Of a stretch of DNA of 44,085 nt, positions 7,550 to 17,288 are shown piece by piece. The translations under genes were made by a program, and so were the position numbers. Within the stretch, counting starts at the first letter, position 1, and every line of letters begins with the position of its first letter. The stretch is taken from positions 1 through 44,085 of the forward strand of contig CAAFPB010000017.1 in assembly GCA_900764725.1 (NCBI GenBank), read 5' to 3'. This DNA is from an uncultured Catenibacterium sp. GTDB taxonomy: Bacteria; Bacillota_I; Bacilli_A; Erysipelotrichales; Coprobacillaceae. Below the pieces are notes generated by a model, which worked only from the letters and a program-made list of their open reading frames with translations, made no database searches and was not told the origin of the DNA.

Positions 7550-8403
7550 TCGCTTTCCTCCATTCCTAACGCTACTTTGACTTCATGAATAGGCATATCT
7601 TTACCAGTCCAGAACTTAAAAGAACATGCACCCTGATAGACAATCATACGTTCTCCATTCATATAATCAAGACCTCTTTGTCTTGCATAACTTAATAGCT
7701 TTGTTTCCTTAGGGTTATAAATAATATCAGCCACTTTTAAACCATCAGGTAACATATCAGCACTCTCTATAATACATCCTTCAGGATGAGGTGCCATACC
7801 AACACTTGTTGTATTGACTAATAAATAAGCATCCTTTAAATCTTCCTTAATACTTTCCTGATCAATTTTCTTTAAAGTAATAGGGCAGTCTAACTTCTCA
7901 TTGAGTTCTTTAATAAATGGTTTATCAGAACGATTATAAACCACAATCTCCTTAGCCCCAGCTAAAGCAAGAGAAATAATAATGGCGCTTGCGGCACCAC
8001 CTGCACCAAGTACTACAATCTTATGCTTTGCAATACCCCATCCTTTATCACGGCAGGCCATTACAAAACCTTCGCCATCAGTAATATGACCAATGAGTTT
8101 ACCATTCTCATTCTTTACAGTATTGATACTCTTCGCAAGTTTTGCCTGTGTTGTGAGTTCATCCATATATTTCATCATATCCTGTTTATAAGGCATAGAA
8201 ATATTGTATCCCTTAATAGGTAATGTCTTTACAGACGTAATATAATCATCTAACTGATCTTTAGTCACTTCAAATGCAAGATAAACATCATTAATACCTA
8301 ATGTTTGAAATGCAGTATTATGCATCATTGGTGAAAAAGAATGTTTAATAGGATTTGCGACAACCCCATATAAACCAGTATATCCAGTAATCGTATTTTT
8401 CAT
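7546..8403 (-). CDS. aroE: Shikimate dehydrogenase family protein
   Basis: A 285-residue NAD(P)-dependent shikimate or quinate/shikimate dehydrogenase. The shikimate-binding HSFSPMMHN (about 20-28), the catalytic Lys in NISMPYK (about 66-72), SINTV, and the substrate-binding Asp in GHITDGEGF are present. A Rossmann motif VVLGAGGAASAI follows. GHITD replaces the common GxNTD of AroE, so a YdiB-like or other subfamily specificity is possible. No other aro genes are in the window. The start is the ATG at 8403, after AAGGAGA; an upstream in-frame ATG at 8436 lies before that site and is rejected. It is the first gene of a four-gene overlapping operon. Confidence 0.87.
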   Translation of the reverse strand: MKNTITGYTGLYGVVANPIKHSFSPMMHNTAFQTLGINDVYLAFEVTKDQLDDYITSVKTLPIKGYNISMPYKQDMMKYMDELTTQAKLAKSINTVKNENGKLIGHITDGEGFVMACRDKGWGIAKHKIVVLGAGGAASAIIISLALAGAKEIVVYNRSDKPFIKELNEKLDCPITLKKIDQESIKEDLKDAYLLVNTTSVGMAPHPEGCIIESADMLPDGLKVADIIYNPKETKLLSYARQRGLDYMNGERMIVYQGACSFKFWTGKDMPIHEVKVALGMEESE

Positions 8404-8424
8404 AAGAGTCTCCTTTTGTCTTGT

Positions 8425-8453
8425 ATTATACATCATTTTATCGTTATGTGTGA
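8425..8453 (-). promoter_or_regulatory. Probable promoter of aroE-rdgB-trmL-lit
   Basis: On the minus strand GTCACA (8448-8453), 17-base spacer, TATAAT (8425-8430), 22 bases before the aroE start. Confidence 0.5.
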
Positions 8454-8499
8454 CTCTTCTTATAATATTTAGTACAATGGATTCTAGAGGTGAAAAAGT

Positions 8500-9237
8500 A
8501 TGATAAAGAAATTAATTATTAATGCGGATGATTTCGGTATGTGTGAAGGAAACTCCCTAGGTATCCTTCTTGCGCACGAAAAGGGACTTGTCAGTTCCAC
8601 TACAGTGATGATGAATATGCCTTATGCTTTATGGGCCCTAGACAAGGCAAAGGCTTATCCAAATCTTGGGATTGGTGTTCATCTAACACTTACTGCTGGT
8701 AAGCCATTATTACCAGGTAAGAAAAGCTATACAGATGAAGAAGGTAACTTCTTAAGACCAAGTGCTTATGAAGACGAATTCCCAGATGGAGAACCAGATG
8801 AAGTCTATGAAGAATGGAAAGCACAGATTGAAGCTTTTATCGCACACACAGGACATCTTCCTACTCATCTAGATTCTCATCATTATGTTCACATGGAACA
8901 TAGACAATTAGAAGTCATCAAACGTCTTGCCAAGGAATATAACCTTCCTATAAGACAAACAAGATATGTGGATGAAACCTACTTCCCAGCACGTTGTGAA
9001 TTCTATAAAGATGGTGTGAACTTTGAAACATTTAAAGAAATCTGTTCAACAGAAGGCTATGATACAGTTGAACTTGTCTGTCATCCTGCTTTAGTTGATG
9101 AAAGATTGATGAACGTATCAAGCTACAATATGAATCGTATCAAAGAATTAGAATTACTTAAGAGTGATGAATTCAAACAGTTCATCAAGGATCACGATAT
9201 TCAGATTATAACTTACGCAGATATAAAAAATAATTAG
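8500..9237 (+). CDS. YdjC/ChbG-family carbohydrate deacetylase
   Basis: A 245-residue metal-dependent deacetylase of the YdjC/ChbG family, which removes acetyl groups from N-acetylated sugars such as chito-oligosaccharides. The metal site and catalytic Asp are visible: NADDFGM at 8-14, GIGVHLTLT at about 57-65, and HLDSHHYVHMEH at about 123-134. ELVCHPA near 190 completes the barrel. It has no signal peptide, so it acts on imported, probably phosphorylated or short sugars. AGGTGAAAAAGT precedes the ATG. No sugar transporter is adjacent, so the substrate is open. It is divergent from aroE. Confidence 0.9.
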   Translation: MIKKLIINADDFGMCEGNSLGILLAHEKGLVSSTTVMMNMPYALWALDKAKAYPNLGIGVHLTLTAGKPLLPGKKSYTDEEGNFLRPSAYEDEFPDGEPDEVYEEWKAQIEAFIAHTGHLPTHLDSHHYVHMEHRQLEVIKRLAKEYNLPIRQTRYVDETYFPARCEFYKDGVNFETFKEICSTEGYDTVELVCHPALVDERLMNVSSYNMNRIKELELLKSDEFKQFIKDHDIQIITYADIKNN

Positions 9238-9290
9238 GTAATTTTGAGTAATAGTAGTAGAATGAGAAAAAAGTGAATGGAGTGACATAT

Positions 9291-10478
9291 ATGAGATACG
9301 CAGATAAGATGAATAACGTAAAAAAATCAGCCATTAGAAGTGTAATGGCTGATGCAAGTGAGAATGGTACTGTAGACTATATTAGTTTTGCGAGTGGATT
9401 TCCTGATCCAGAAGCTATTCCACAGGAAAAATTAGAAGAAGTGGGACATAAGATTCTTAAAGAAAAGACTTATGAAGTATTGCAGTATGGCTCTGCCCAG
9501 GGTTATGCAGGTTTAATAGAATCTTCTAAGTCATTCATCAACAAGCATGAATGTATATGTACAAGTGATGATGATATTATTATTACAACAGGATCACAGC
9601 AGGGCTTAGATCTTGTTTCTAAGATATTCTGTGATGAAGGGGACTATGTTGTTGTAGAGAACCCAAGTTATTTAGGTGCTTTAAATTCTTTTAAATGTAA
9701 TGGGGCTAAGCTACTTGGCGTTTCTTTAGAAGAAGATGGTGTAAATCTAGAAGAACTAGAAGAAGCCTTTAAAAAAGGACCAAAGGTTTTCTATACAATT
9801 CCTAACTTCCAGAATCCTACAGGTGTGACAACATCTCTAGAAAAAAGAAAAGAAATCTATAAACTAGCAGTGAAATATGATGTTGTCATTTTAGAAGATA
9901 ACCCTTATGGTTATTTACGTATTACAGGAGAAGAAGTTCCTTCTATTAAATCTTTAGATCAAGACCATCGTGTTGTTTATGCGGCCAGTCTTTCTAAGAT
10001 TATCTCACCAGGTATGCGTACAGGAATCATTTGTGCAAGTAAAGATATTATCTCTAAACTCTTTATGGCTAAACAATCAGGAGATAACCATACAAACAAT
10101 CTCTCACAATATATGATGGATGCATTCTTAAGAGAAACAGATATGGATGCACATATTAAACATTTACAATCTCTTTATGCAAAGAAATGTAACTTCATGT
10201 TAGAGATGATCAAGAAGTATTTCCATCCTTCTATTCATGTCATTGAACCAGAAGGTGGTATGTTTATATGGTTTGATTTACCTGATGGTGTAAGTATGCC
10301 AGAATTCGTTCAGGCTTCTATTAAGAAGCATGTAGCCATCGTACCAGGTAATGAGTTCATGGTAGATAGTACTAAGCCATGTCAATCTATTCGTATGAAC
10401 TTCTCAGCTGCTTCTATGGAGAATATCGAAAAAGGTATTCAGATTCTAGGTGCATTAACATATCAATTTTGTAAGTAA
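9291..10478 (+). CDS. PLP-dependent aminotransferase, class I/II (2-aminoadipate/MocR-like)
   Basis: A 395-residue fold-type I aminotransferase resembling LysN/2-aminoadipate transaminases and the catalytic part of MocR regulators, with no helix-turn-helix. Motifs: SFASGFPDPEAIP near 30, TTGSQQGLDLVSK (PLP phosphate loop), PNFQNPTGVT, EDNPYGYLR (PLP-ring Asp), and the Schiff-base lysine in AASLSKIISPGMRTG. The amino donor cannot be told from sequence. The start is the ATG at 9291 with GGAGTG six bases upstream; the GTG at 9273 precedes the site. It may be co-transcribed with the deacetylase (53-base gap), and it ends in a terminator shared with groEL. Confidence 0.88.
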   Translation: MRYADKMNNVKKSAIRSVMADASENGTVDYISFASGFPDPEAIPQEKLEEVGHKILKEKTYEVLQYGSAQGYAGLIESSKSFINKHECICTSDDDIIITTGSQQGLDLVSKIFCDEGDYVVVENPSYLGALNSFKCNGAKLLGVSLEEDGVNLEELEEAFKKGPKVFYTIPNFQNPTGVTTSLEKRKEIYKLAVKYDVVILEDNPYGYLRITGEEVPSIKSLDQDHRVVYAASLSKIISPGMRTGIICASKDIISKLFMAKQSGDNHTNNLSQYMMDAFLRETDMDAHIKHLQSLYAKKCNFMLEMIKKYFHPSIHVIEPEGGMFIWFDLPDGVSMPEFVQASIKKHVAIVPGNEFMVDSTKPCQSIRMNFSAASMENIEKGIQILGALTYQFCK

Positions 10479-10502
10479 AAAAAGCCATTTCTGGCTTTTT
10501 TT

Positions 10503-10504
<2 letters not shown>
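10477..10504. terminator. Bidirectional terminator, aminotransferase / groEL
   Basis: AAGCCA-TTTC-TGGCTT stem flanked by long A and T runs, so it works on both strands between convergent genes. Confidence 0.85.
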
Positions 10505-12125
<1,621 letters not shown>

Positions 12126-12134
12126 TCATTCCTC

Positions 12135-12395
12135 CTATTCAATACATGCGAGAACATCTTTCTCATCTATCACAATATATTCAACACCATCAAGTTTAAC
12201 TTTTGTACCTGAGTATTCTTTAAATACTACACGATCTTTTTCTTTTAGATCATTTTCACAGTGAGGACCTACTGCCACAACCTCTCCAACAGTAGGAAGA
12301 CTCTTTGTCTCAGTAGTGAGAATAATACCACTGGCTGTCTTATTTTCTATTTCTTCTTTCTTTAATACGATATTCTTATTTAAAGGTTTCGACAT
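12135..12395 (-). CDS. groS: Co-chaperonin GroES (10 kDa)
   Basis: An 86-residue GroES, slightly shorter than the usual 94-97. It caps GroEL rings. The mobile loop is at about residues 17-30 (ENKTASGIILTTETK) and the central VGEVVAVGPH and DRVVFKEYSGTKVKLDGVEYIVI strands are typical. The start is the ATG at 12395, preceded by AAGGAGGAATATAA; an in-frame ATG further upstream (12419) lies within the first CIRCE element and is rejected. Confidence 0.96.
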   Translation of the reverse strand: MSKPLNKNIVLKKEEIENKTASGIILTTETKSLPTVGEVVAVGPHCENDLKEKDRVVFKEYSGTKVKLDGVEYIVIDEKDVLACIE

Positions 12396-12412
12396 TTTTA
12401 TATTCCTCCTTG

Positions 12413-12439
12413 TTAGCACTCTATTTATCTAACTGCTAA
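12413..12439 (-). promoter_or_regulatory. CIRCE operator 1 (HrcA site)
   Basis: TTAGCACTC, nine-base spacer, AACTGCTAA. The left arm is perfect; the right arm matches 7 of 9 of GAGTGCTAA. It overlaps the transcription start and 5' leader of groESL. Confidence 0.88.
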
Positions 12440-12444
12440 GAGGT

Positions 12445-12472
12445 ATTATAGTCCGTCTTAGCACATTATCAA
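12445..12472 (-). promoter_or_regulatory. groESL promoter
   Basis: On the minus strand TTGATA (12467-12472), 16-base spacer, TATAAT (12445-12450). It sits between and partly inside two CIRCE elements. Confidence 0.82.
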
Positions 12473-12484
12473 GGCGAGTGCTAA
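12458..12484 (-). promoter_or_regulatory. CIRCE operator 2 (HrcA site)
   Basis: TTAGCACAT, nine-base spacer, GAGTGCTAA. One arm is perfect; the other matches 7 of 9. It overlaps the -35 box and spacer of the groESL promoter. Confidence 0.88.
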
Positions 12485-12516
12485 TTCATTTTTAGGCAGA
12501 TTGGATAAAAGTGCAC

Positions 12517-12541
12517 AAAAAAAGCCACTCATAAGAGTGAC
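12517..12541 (-). terminator. Terminator of the flippase-like gene
   Basis: On the minus strand GTCACTC-TTAT-GAGTGGC, seven pairs with one G-T, followed by a run of seven Ts. Confidence 0.85.
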
Positions 12542-13564
12542 TCAATCGTCTTTTCGTTTTGTATCCTTCGCAACTATGAATGTGATCATACCAAGTATTA
12601 ATCCAAAATAGAAAGAGAAGAAACGCCATAAGAACATAGAACTAGAAGCATTAGCTCTTCCTAGAAAACCAAATAAGATCATATAACATCCTTCACTACC
12701 TCCTGATGCACCAGGAATAGGGAGGAATGTATTGATTAAATTAATAATAGAAGCTAGTCCTAAGAACTGTACAAACAAAGTTACTGGTACTTTTATTCCT
12801 AAAGCCTTACAAGAGAAGAATGGTGTAGAGTAGATGATAGTGAGCTTGACTACATTACATAATACAGTTTGGAATAAAGCTTTTTTATTTTTCTGTAATA
12901 CATTCATCTGTTCTCTAAATTCTTTAAAGTAATTCTGAATTCTAAAGCAAGTTGATTCATAATCCTTTACAAGTGGTGTCTTAGATAATAGATAAACTAC
13001 TTTATCTACAATAAAGTTCTGGAACTTCTTACTCTTAGCTCCTGCAAATAATAGAATAGTCACTACCGCATTAATGAGAAATCCTAATGCTGCCATAGAA
13101 GAAACACCTACACCTTTATCTAAGAAGTAGGCTGAATCCACAATCATAATCACAGCCGTAAAGCCCATAATCACTATTTGATAACTTATAAAGCACATAA
13201 GTAATATACTTGTAGAAACAGCAGGGGAGATACCCTGGTTATTAAATACGAACACCTGGGCAAACTGCCCTCCTGAAGAAGAAGGAGTTAAACCACTAAA
13301 TAAAGTCCCTACAAGTCCATTCACAAAACCTTCTTTAAGAGTAAAGTCTTTTTTATAGAAACGCGCAAAGATCATTGTAGCAAGTCCATCAAATACATAA
13401 TACATGAACATGATGAAACATAAGATGAACAGCCAGAAAGGATGCGCTGTTGTAATTGTCTTAAATACAGTAGACACTTCAGATCCTACTGATAAGTATA
13501 AAGATATACCACTAATCACAAGAATTAAGGCAATATTTAATATATAGCTTTTCTTTGTTTTCAT
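12542..13564 (-). CDS. LPG synthase TM-region/UPF0104 family membrane protein
   Basis: A 340-residue polytopic membrane protein with seven or eight hydrophobic segments. It matches the flippase-like domain of lysyl-phosphatidylglycerol synthase MprF (TIGR00374 family), with the signatures SGLTPSSSGGQFAQVFVF (about 91-108) and FLPIPGASGGSEG (about 281-293). The cytosolic aminoacyl-transferase domain of MprF is absent, so it is a stand-alone transporter-like protein of unknown lipid or polymer substrate. The start is the ATG at 13564 after GAGGTGATT; the GTG at 13573 is part of that site. It lies alone between two terminators. Confidence 0.83.
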   Translation of the reverse strand: MKTKKSYILNIALILVISGISLYLSVGSEVSTVFKTITTAHPFWLFILCFIMFMYYVFDGLATMIFARFYKKDFTLKEGFVNGLVGTLFSGLTPSSSGGQFAQVFVFNNQGISPAVSTSILLMCFISYQIVIMGFTAVIMIVDSAYFLDKGVGVSSMAALGFLINAVVTILLFAGAKSKKFQNFIVDKVVYLLSKTPLVKDYESTCFRIQNYFKEFREQMNVLQKNKKALFQTVLCNVVKLTIIYSTPFFSCKALGIKVPVTLFVQFLGLASIINLINTFLPIPGASGGSEGCYMILFGFLGRANASSSMFLWRFFSFYFGLILGMITFIVAKDTKRKDD

Positions 13565-13621
13565 GGGAATCACCTCATTTCCCTATCTCTATTTTACCAA
13601 TCTTGATACTTATATGAAAGC

Positions 13622-13652
13622 AAAAAAAGAGTAGGGATAAAAATCCCTACTC
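13622..13652 (-). terminator. Terminator of rnj-phosphoesterase operon
   Basis: Ten-base stem GAGTAGGGAT / ATCCCTACTC with an AAAA loop. On the minus strand it is followed by seven Ts. The stop codon lies inside the stem. Confidence 0.92.
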
Positions 13653-14444
13653 GAATGTAATCATAATAATCTCATTTTCACATAATACTTTAAAATGATA
13701 GTTATGACGTGGTGCGACACCATTACTTACAATAAGTTCAGAACCACTTTCTGTATAACTTCCATGATTATAAGTAGTCGCATTATTACACTTTACAAGT
13801 GGGCCAATACCTGGAAACCAGATAGTCCCACCATTACTATGCCCAGATAACTGTAAATGAGTATGACCTTTATTTTTACTAAAACTATCAGGATAATGAC
13901 TTAATGTGAGTACAAAGCCATCAAATGTAGGAATCTCTTCCTGAGTACTAATAGATTGTCCATAAAGGGTAAAAGAACTATTACGATAATGAATTGTACG
14001 AGCACTATTATTAAGTACTTCAAATCCACCTTCATTAAGAATGTTAGTCACTTCTTCAGCATGTGCATGATCTTCATCACCTAATACTGCAAACTTACCA
14101 TAACCTGGCTGAAGCTTCTTTAAGATCTTTTGTACTCTTGCATCCTCAATAGGTTTACTTTCATACAAATCACCAGTAAATACAACCATATCATAACTTT
14201 GATCTTCAATCTCATCTACAATCTGTTCAAAGCGATCAATATCTTTAGATGTTGTAATATGTATATCGGATAAATCTACAATCTTAAAGTTTTTAAAACC
14301 ATCAGGTAATAATCCATTACTATAAGTCATTCTTGTAAAAGAATAATGTGTTTTAGAAAAGAGACATGTATAACCACCAAACAACACCAATGCGAAGACA
14401 ATAACTGCAAGAATACCAGTGCGAATAATTTTCTTTTTCTTCAT
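13647..14444 (-). CDS. YkuE-like metallophosphoesterase with altered metal motifs
   Basis: A 265-residue calcineurin-like phosphoesterase anchored by an N-terminal membrane segment (about 8-28), catalytic domain probably outside the cell. DLSDIHI and FTGDLYESKP supply the first metal ligands and LSHYPD a later His. However the usual GNHD/GNHE reads LGDEDH (Asn to Asp), and the usual GHTHGGQ reads GHSNGGT (second His to Asn). Changes at two ligand positions suggest altered metal use or substrate, or loss of activity. Its ATG shares one base with the RNase J stop (TAATG), so its translation is coupled to rnj. Confidence 0.8.
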   Translation of the reverse strand: MKKKKIIRTGILAVIVFALVLFGGYTCLFSKTHYSFTRMTYSNGLLPDGFKNFKIVDLSDIHITTSKDIDRFEQIVDEIEDQSYDMVVFTGDLYESKPIEDARVQKILKKLQPGYGKFAVLGDEDHAHAEEVTNILNEGGFEVLNNSARTIHYRNSSFTLYGQSISTQEEIPTFDGFVLTLSHYPDSFSKNKGHTHLQLSGHSNGGTIWFPGIGPLVKCNNATTYNHGSYTESGSELIVSNGVAPRHNYHFKVLCENEIIMITFE

Positions 14445-16189
14445 TATTTCTTATTCATGATGACAGGAATAATCATCGGTCTTCTCTTTGTCTTAGTATA
14501 GAAATAAGCTGTTAATGTTTCTCTGATTGTATTCTTAATTTCACCAAATGTTGTTTTTTCCTGTAATAAAGCACGTAGCTTACGATCTACGGCCATTTCA
14601 GCTCCATAAATCATCGGTTTACTATCTTTCATATATACAAATCCACGGCTCATGATGACAGGCTTATGAAGTAAAATACCAGCATGTGAATCCATACTAA
14701 TAAGAACGGCTACCATACCATCTTCACTTAAAATCTGACGGTCATGTAATACAGCTGTAGATAAACCTGTTAAATCATTACCATCTACATAAATATCATC
14801 AGCATGTACACCTCTTGTTTGGAATATCTCATGATCCTTTAAGCATAAGCAATCACCATTACTTAATACAAATGCATGATCAGGTTTTCCACCTACTTCT
14901 TCATATAGTTTTTTATGTATACAAAGCATTTTATGTTCACCATGAACTGGGAAGAAGTATTTAGGCTTAGTTAATAACATCATTAACTTTTGTTCTTCCT
15001 GAGAAGCATGTCCAGAAGTATGGAGGTTACTGATCATAGAGTTTTCTAGAACTCTTGCGCCAGAACGGTATAACTTATTAATTAAACGTGATACAGAAGA
15101 CTGGTTACCAGGAATAGGGTTAGATGAGAATAATACAGTATCACCAGGCTTAATCTTAATCTGACGATGTGTACCATTCGCAATTCTATTTAATGCAGCA
15201 AGTGCTTCACCCTGAGAACCAGTACATAGAATCAATATTTCATTATCAGGAAGATGTTTTGCTTCATCATTCTTAATAAAGAAACGATCAGGACATTTGA
15301 TATAACCCATCTTTCTAGCTACATCAATATTGTTGACCATTGAACGTCCATATACAAGAATCTTACGATTAAACTTAACAGCAGCTTCTACAATCTGCTG
15401 TACTCTATGTATATTAGATGCGAATGTTGCCACAATAATACGTCCTTCAGTCTTTCTGAATTCTTCCTGTACCTGTCCAGCAACAGTCTTTTCACTAATA
15501 GAGAATGTAGGTACTTCTGCATTCGTACTATCACTCATTAATAAATCAACGCCAGTTTCCCCTAAGAAACTCATAATCTGATAATCAGCAGGATTAGCCA
15601 CTGGAGATAAGTCAAACTTAAAGTCCCCTGTTTCTACAATACGACCATCAGGTGTATTCACAATAATCCCCATTGATTCAGGAATAGAATGGTTTGTATT
15701 AAAGAAACCAATATTAAAATATTTAGTTTTAATAGAACTTTCATGTGTAATAGGAATCATCTTAGTCACATGTGTAAGATGATGTTCCTCTAGTTTTCTT
15801 CTAATCATGGCACAAGCCAATGGAGAAGCATAAATAAATGGTATATTCACAAGTCTTAATAAGAAAGGAATACCCCCAATATGGTCTTCATGACCATGTG
15901 TAATAAATAATCCCTTGATCTTTTTATTATTCTTTCTTAAATAAGTATAATCTGGAATAACATAATCAATCCCAGGAAGACCTTCAGATGCAAACTTAAC
16001 ACCTGCATCAATAATAATTAATTCATCATTACATTCAATACAGTAAGTATTCTTACCAACCTCATTTAAACCGCCTAATGCGAATATCTTTGTCCCTTGT
16101 GTTTTAACATTATGATGTGTAGAAGGGAATCTTCTTTTAGAACGGTGAGGCTTGAATGTCTTTTTCTTTTCAGTATTATTGACTGACAT
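14444..16189 (-). CDS. rnj: Ribonuclease J
   Basis: A 581-residue RNase J, with 5'-3' exonuclease and endonuclease activity, a core mRNA and rRNA processing enzyme of Firmicutes. The metallo-beta-lactamase part carries the zinc motif HGHEDHIGG (about 100-108), GDFKFD and the beta-CASP motif TSGHASQEE (about 395-403); VHGE and the C-terminal domain follow. A basic 25-residue N-terminal extension (KKKTFKPHRSKRRF) precedes the usual start of the fold. AGAGGTGG lies before the ATG at 16189. Whether it is J1 or J2 is not decided. Confidence 0.95.
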   Translation of the reverse strand: MSVNNTEKKKTFKPHRSKRRFPSTHHNVKTQGTKIFALGGLNEVGKNTYCIECNDELIIIDAGVKFASEGLPGIDYVIPDYTYLRKNNKKIKGLFITHGHEDHIGGIPFLLRLVNIPFIYASPLACAMIRRKLEEHHLTHVTKMIPITHESSIKTKYFNIGFFNTNHSIPESMGIIVNTPDGRIVETGDFKFDLSPVANPADYQIMSFLGETGVDLLMSDSTNAEVPTFSISEKTVAGQVQEEFRKTEGRIIVATFASNIHRVQQIVEAAVKFNRKILVYGRSMVNNIDVARKMGYIKCPDRFFIKNDEAKHLPDNEILILCTGSQGEALAALNRIANGTHRQIKIKPGDTVLFSSNPIPGNQSSVSRLINKLYRSGARVLENSMISNLHTSGHASQEEQKLMMLLTKPKYFFPVHGEHKMLCIHKKLYEEVGGKPDHAFVLSNGDCLCLKDHEIFQTRGVHADDIYVDGNDLTGLSTAVLHDRQILSEDGMVAVLISMDSHAGILLHKPVIMSRGFVYMKDSKPMIYGAEMAVDRKLRALLQEKTTFGEIKNTIRETLTAYFYTKTKRRPMIIPVIMNKK

Positions 16190-16237
16190 AAACTACTATC
16201 CACCTCTTTCTCAAATAATGTAAAATCATTCATTAAA

Positions 16238-16266
16238 ATAATAATATAAAAAAAGTGAATAATCAA
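16238..16266 (-). promoter_or_regulatory. Probable rnj promoter
   Basis: On the minus strand TTGATT (16261-16266), 17-base spacer, TATTAT (16238-16243), 49 bases before the start codon. Confidence 0.5.
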
Positions 16267-16285
16267 CGCTGTAAGGGATAACAAG

Positions 16286-16312
16286 CAAAAAAGATGTTCT
16301 ATTGAACATCTT
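16286..16312 (-). terminator. Terminator of degV
   Basis: Nine-base stem AAGATGTTC / GAACATCTT. On the minus strand it runs into six Ts. Confidence 0.88.
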
Positions 16313-17171
16313 AATAAGAACCTTTCTTATATGCTGCAAGAGCAAGAGCACCTGGACCAATATGACAAGAAACACTTAATGATAAACGGTCAAAGATGAC
16401 TTCTTTATCAGGGAATGCTTCCTTGATCTGTTCTAGATAATCTAAAGCAGCCTCTTTATCATAAGTATAAACACAGCATACTTCATAATCATCACCCCAG
16501 CCACGATCAAGAATATCCTGTTTAACCTGATCAATCATGATCTTACGTGCTTTCTTCATAGTACGTGAAGTACCATACTTATCTAGCTTCTCACCCTGAA
16601 GAGCTAGAATAGGCTTGATCTTTAATAAACCACCAAGAGTTGCAGCGGCAGGAGATAAACGTCCACCCTTCTTTAAATACTCAAGAGTATCTACAGTAAT
16701 ATAGATAGTCGCATTCATCTTATTTGTCATTAAATAATCATAAATCTCTTGTGCACTATATCCTTTATCTGCCATCGCAATCGCATCTAGGACATCAGCC
16801 TTTTGTGTTACAGAGATTCTTTGAGAATCTACTACAAATACTTTTCCTTTATACTGATCTTCATCCGCCATCATCATCGCTGTCTGACAGCTTCCTGATA
16901 AACCGCTACTCATAGGAATATGAATAATAGCGTCATGTGTCTTTAATATTTCATCCCATTTCTTTGCGATAAGACCAATAGTAGGCTGTGAAGTGAATAC
17001 TTCTGCACCACCCATTAATTTTTCATAGAAATGTTCTTGTGTTAAATTGATATCTTCTTCAAATTCTTTTCCATCTATAGTAAAAGGCATAGGAATACAA
17101 TAGATACCTAATTCTTTTGCTTCTGCTTGTGTAATGCCAGAGTTACTATCTGTCATGATTGCAATTTTCAT
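16311..17171 (-). CDS. DegV-family fatty-acid-binding protein (FakB-like)
   Basis: A 286-residue two-domain DegV protein. FakB members bind a free fatty acid and present it to the kinase FakA for phosphorylation. Characteristic motifs: MTDSNSGI near the N-terminus, FTSQPT (about 59-64), IPMSSGLSGSCQTA (about 86-99) contacting the carboxylate, and LEYLKKGGRLSPAAATLGGLLKIKPIL (about 163-189). Length is typical. AAGGAGGG precedes the ATG. No fakA is nearby; several DegV paralogues per genome are common and the preferred acyl chain cannot be told. Confidence 0.9.
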   Translation of the reverse strand: MKIAIMTDSNSGITQAEAKELGIYCIPMPFTIDGKEFEEDINLTQEHFYEKLMGGAEVFTSQPTIGLIAKKWDEILKTHDAIIHIPMSSGLSGSCQTAMMMADEDQYKGKVFVVDSQRISVTQKADVLDAIAMADKGYSAQEIYDYLMTNKMNATIYITVDTLEYLKKGGRLSPAAATLGGLLKIKPILALQGEKLDKYGTSRTMKKARKIMIDQVKQDILDRGWGDDYEVCCVYTYDKEAALDYLEQIKEAFPDKEVIFDRLSLSVSCHIGPGALALAAYKKGSY

Positions 17172-17198
17172 ACAAGACCCTCCTTTAAGTCAAACTCA

Positions 17199-17226
17199 AT
17201 TTTAACAATTTTAAGGAATAAATCAA
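17199..17226 (-). promoter_or_regulatory. Probable degV promoter
   Basis: On the minus strand TTGATT (17221-17226), 16-base spacer, TAAAAT (17199-17204). It is back-to-back with the mscS promoter. Confidence 0.55.
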
Positions 17227-17233
17227 CATTTTC

Positions 17234-17262
17234 TTGACTAATAGAGGTAGACGAATTATTGT
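17234..17262 (+). promoter_or_regulatory. mscS promoter
   Basis: TTGACT (17234-17239), 17-base spacer, TATTGT (17257-17262), 27 bases before the start codon. Confidence 0.65.
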
Positions 17263-17288
17263 AGATGCACATGAAAGGAGTTACAAAA

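Noticed and set aside
8461..8478. TATAAT at 8461-8466 and TACAAT at 8473-8478 as the promoter of the YdjC-family gene
   Set aside because: Neither has a convincing -35 at 16-18 bases, so no promoter is called.
16075..16284. 69-residue minus-strand frame upstream of and overlapping RNase J
   Set aside because: It overlaps the rnj start in another frame, has no ribosome site and shows no family pattern.
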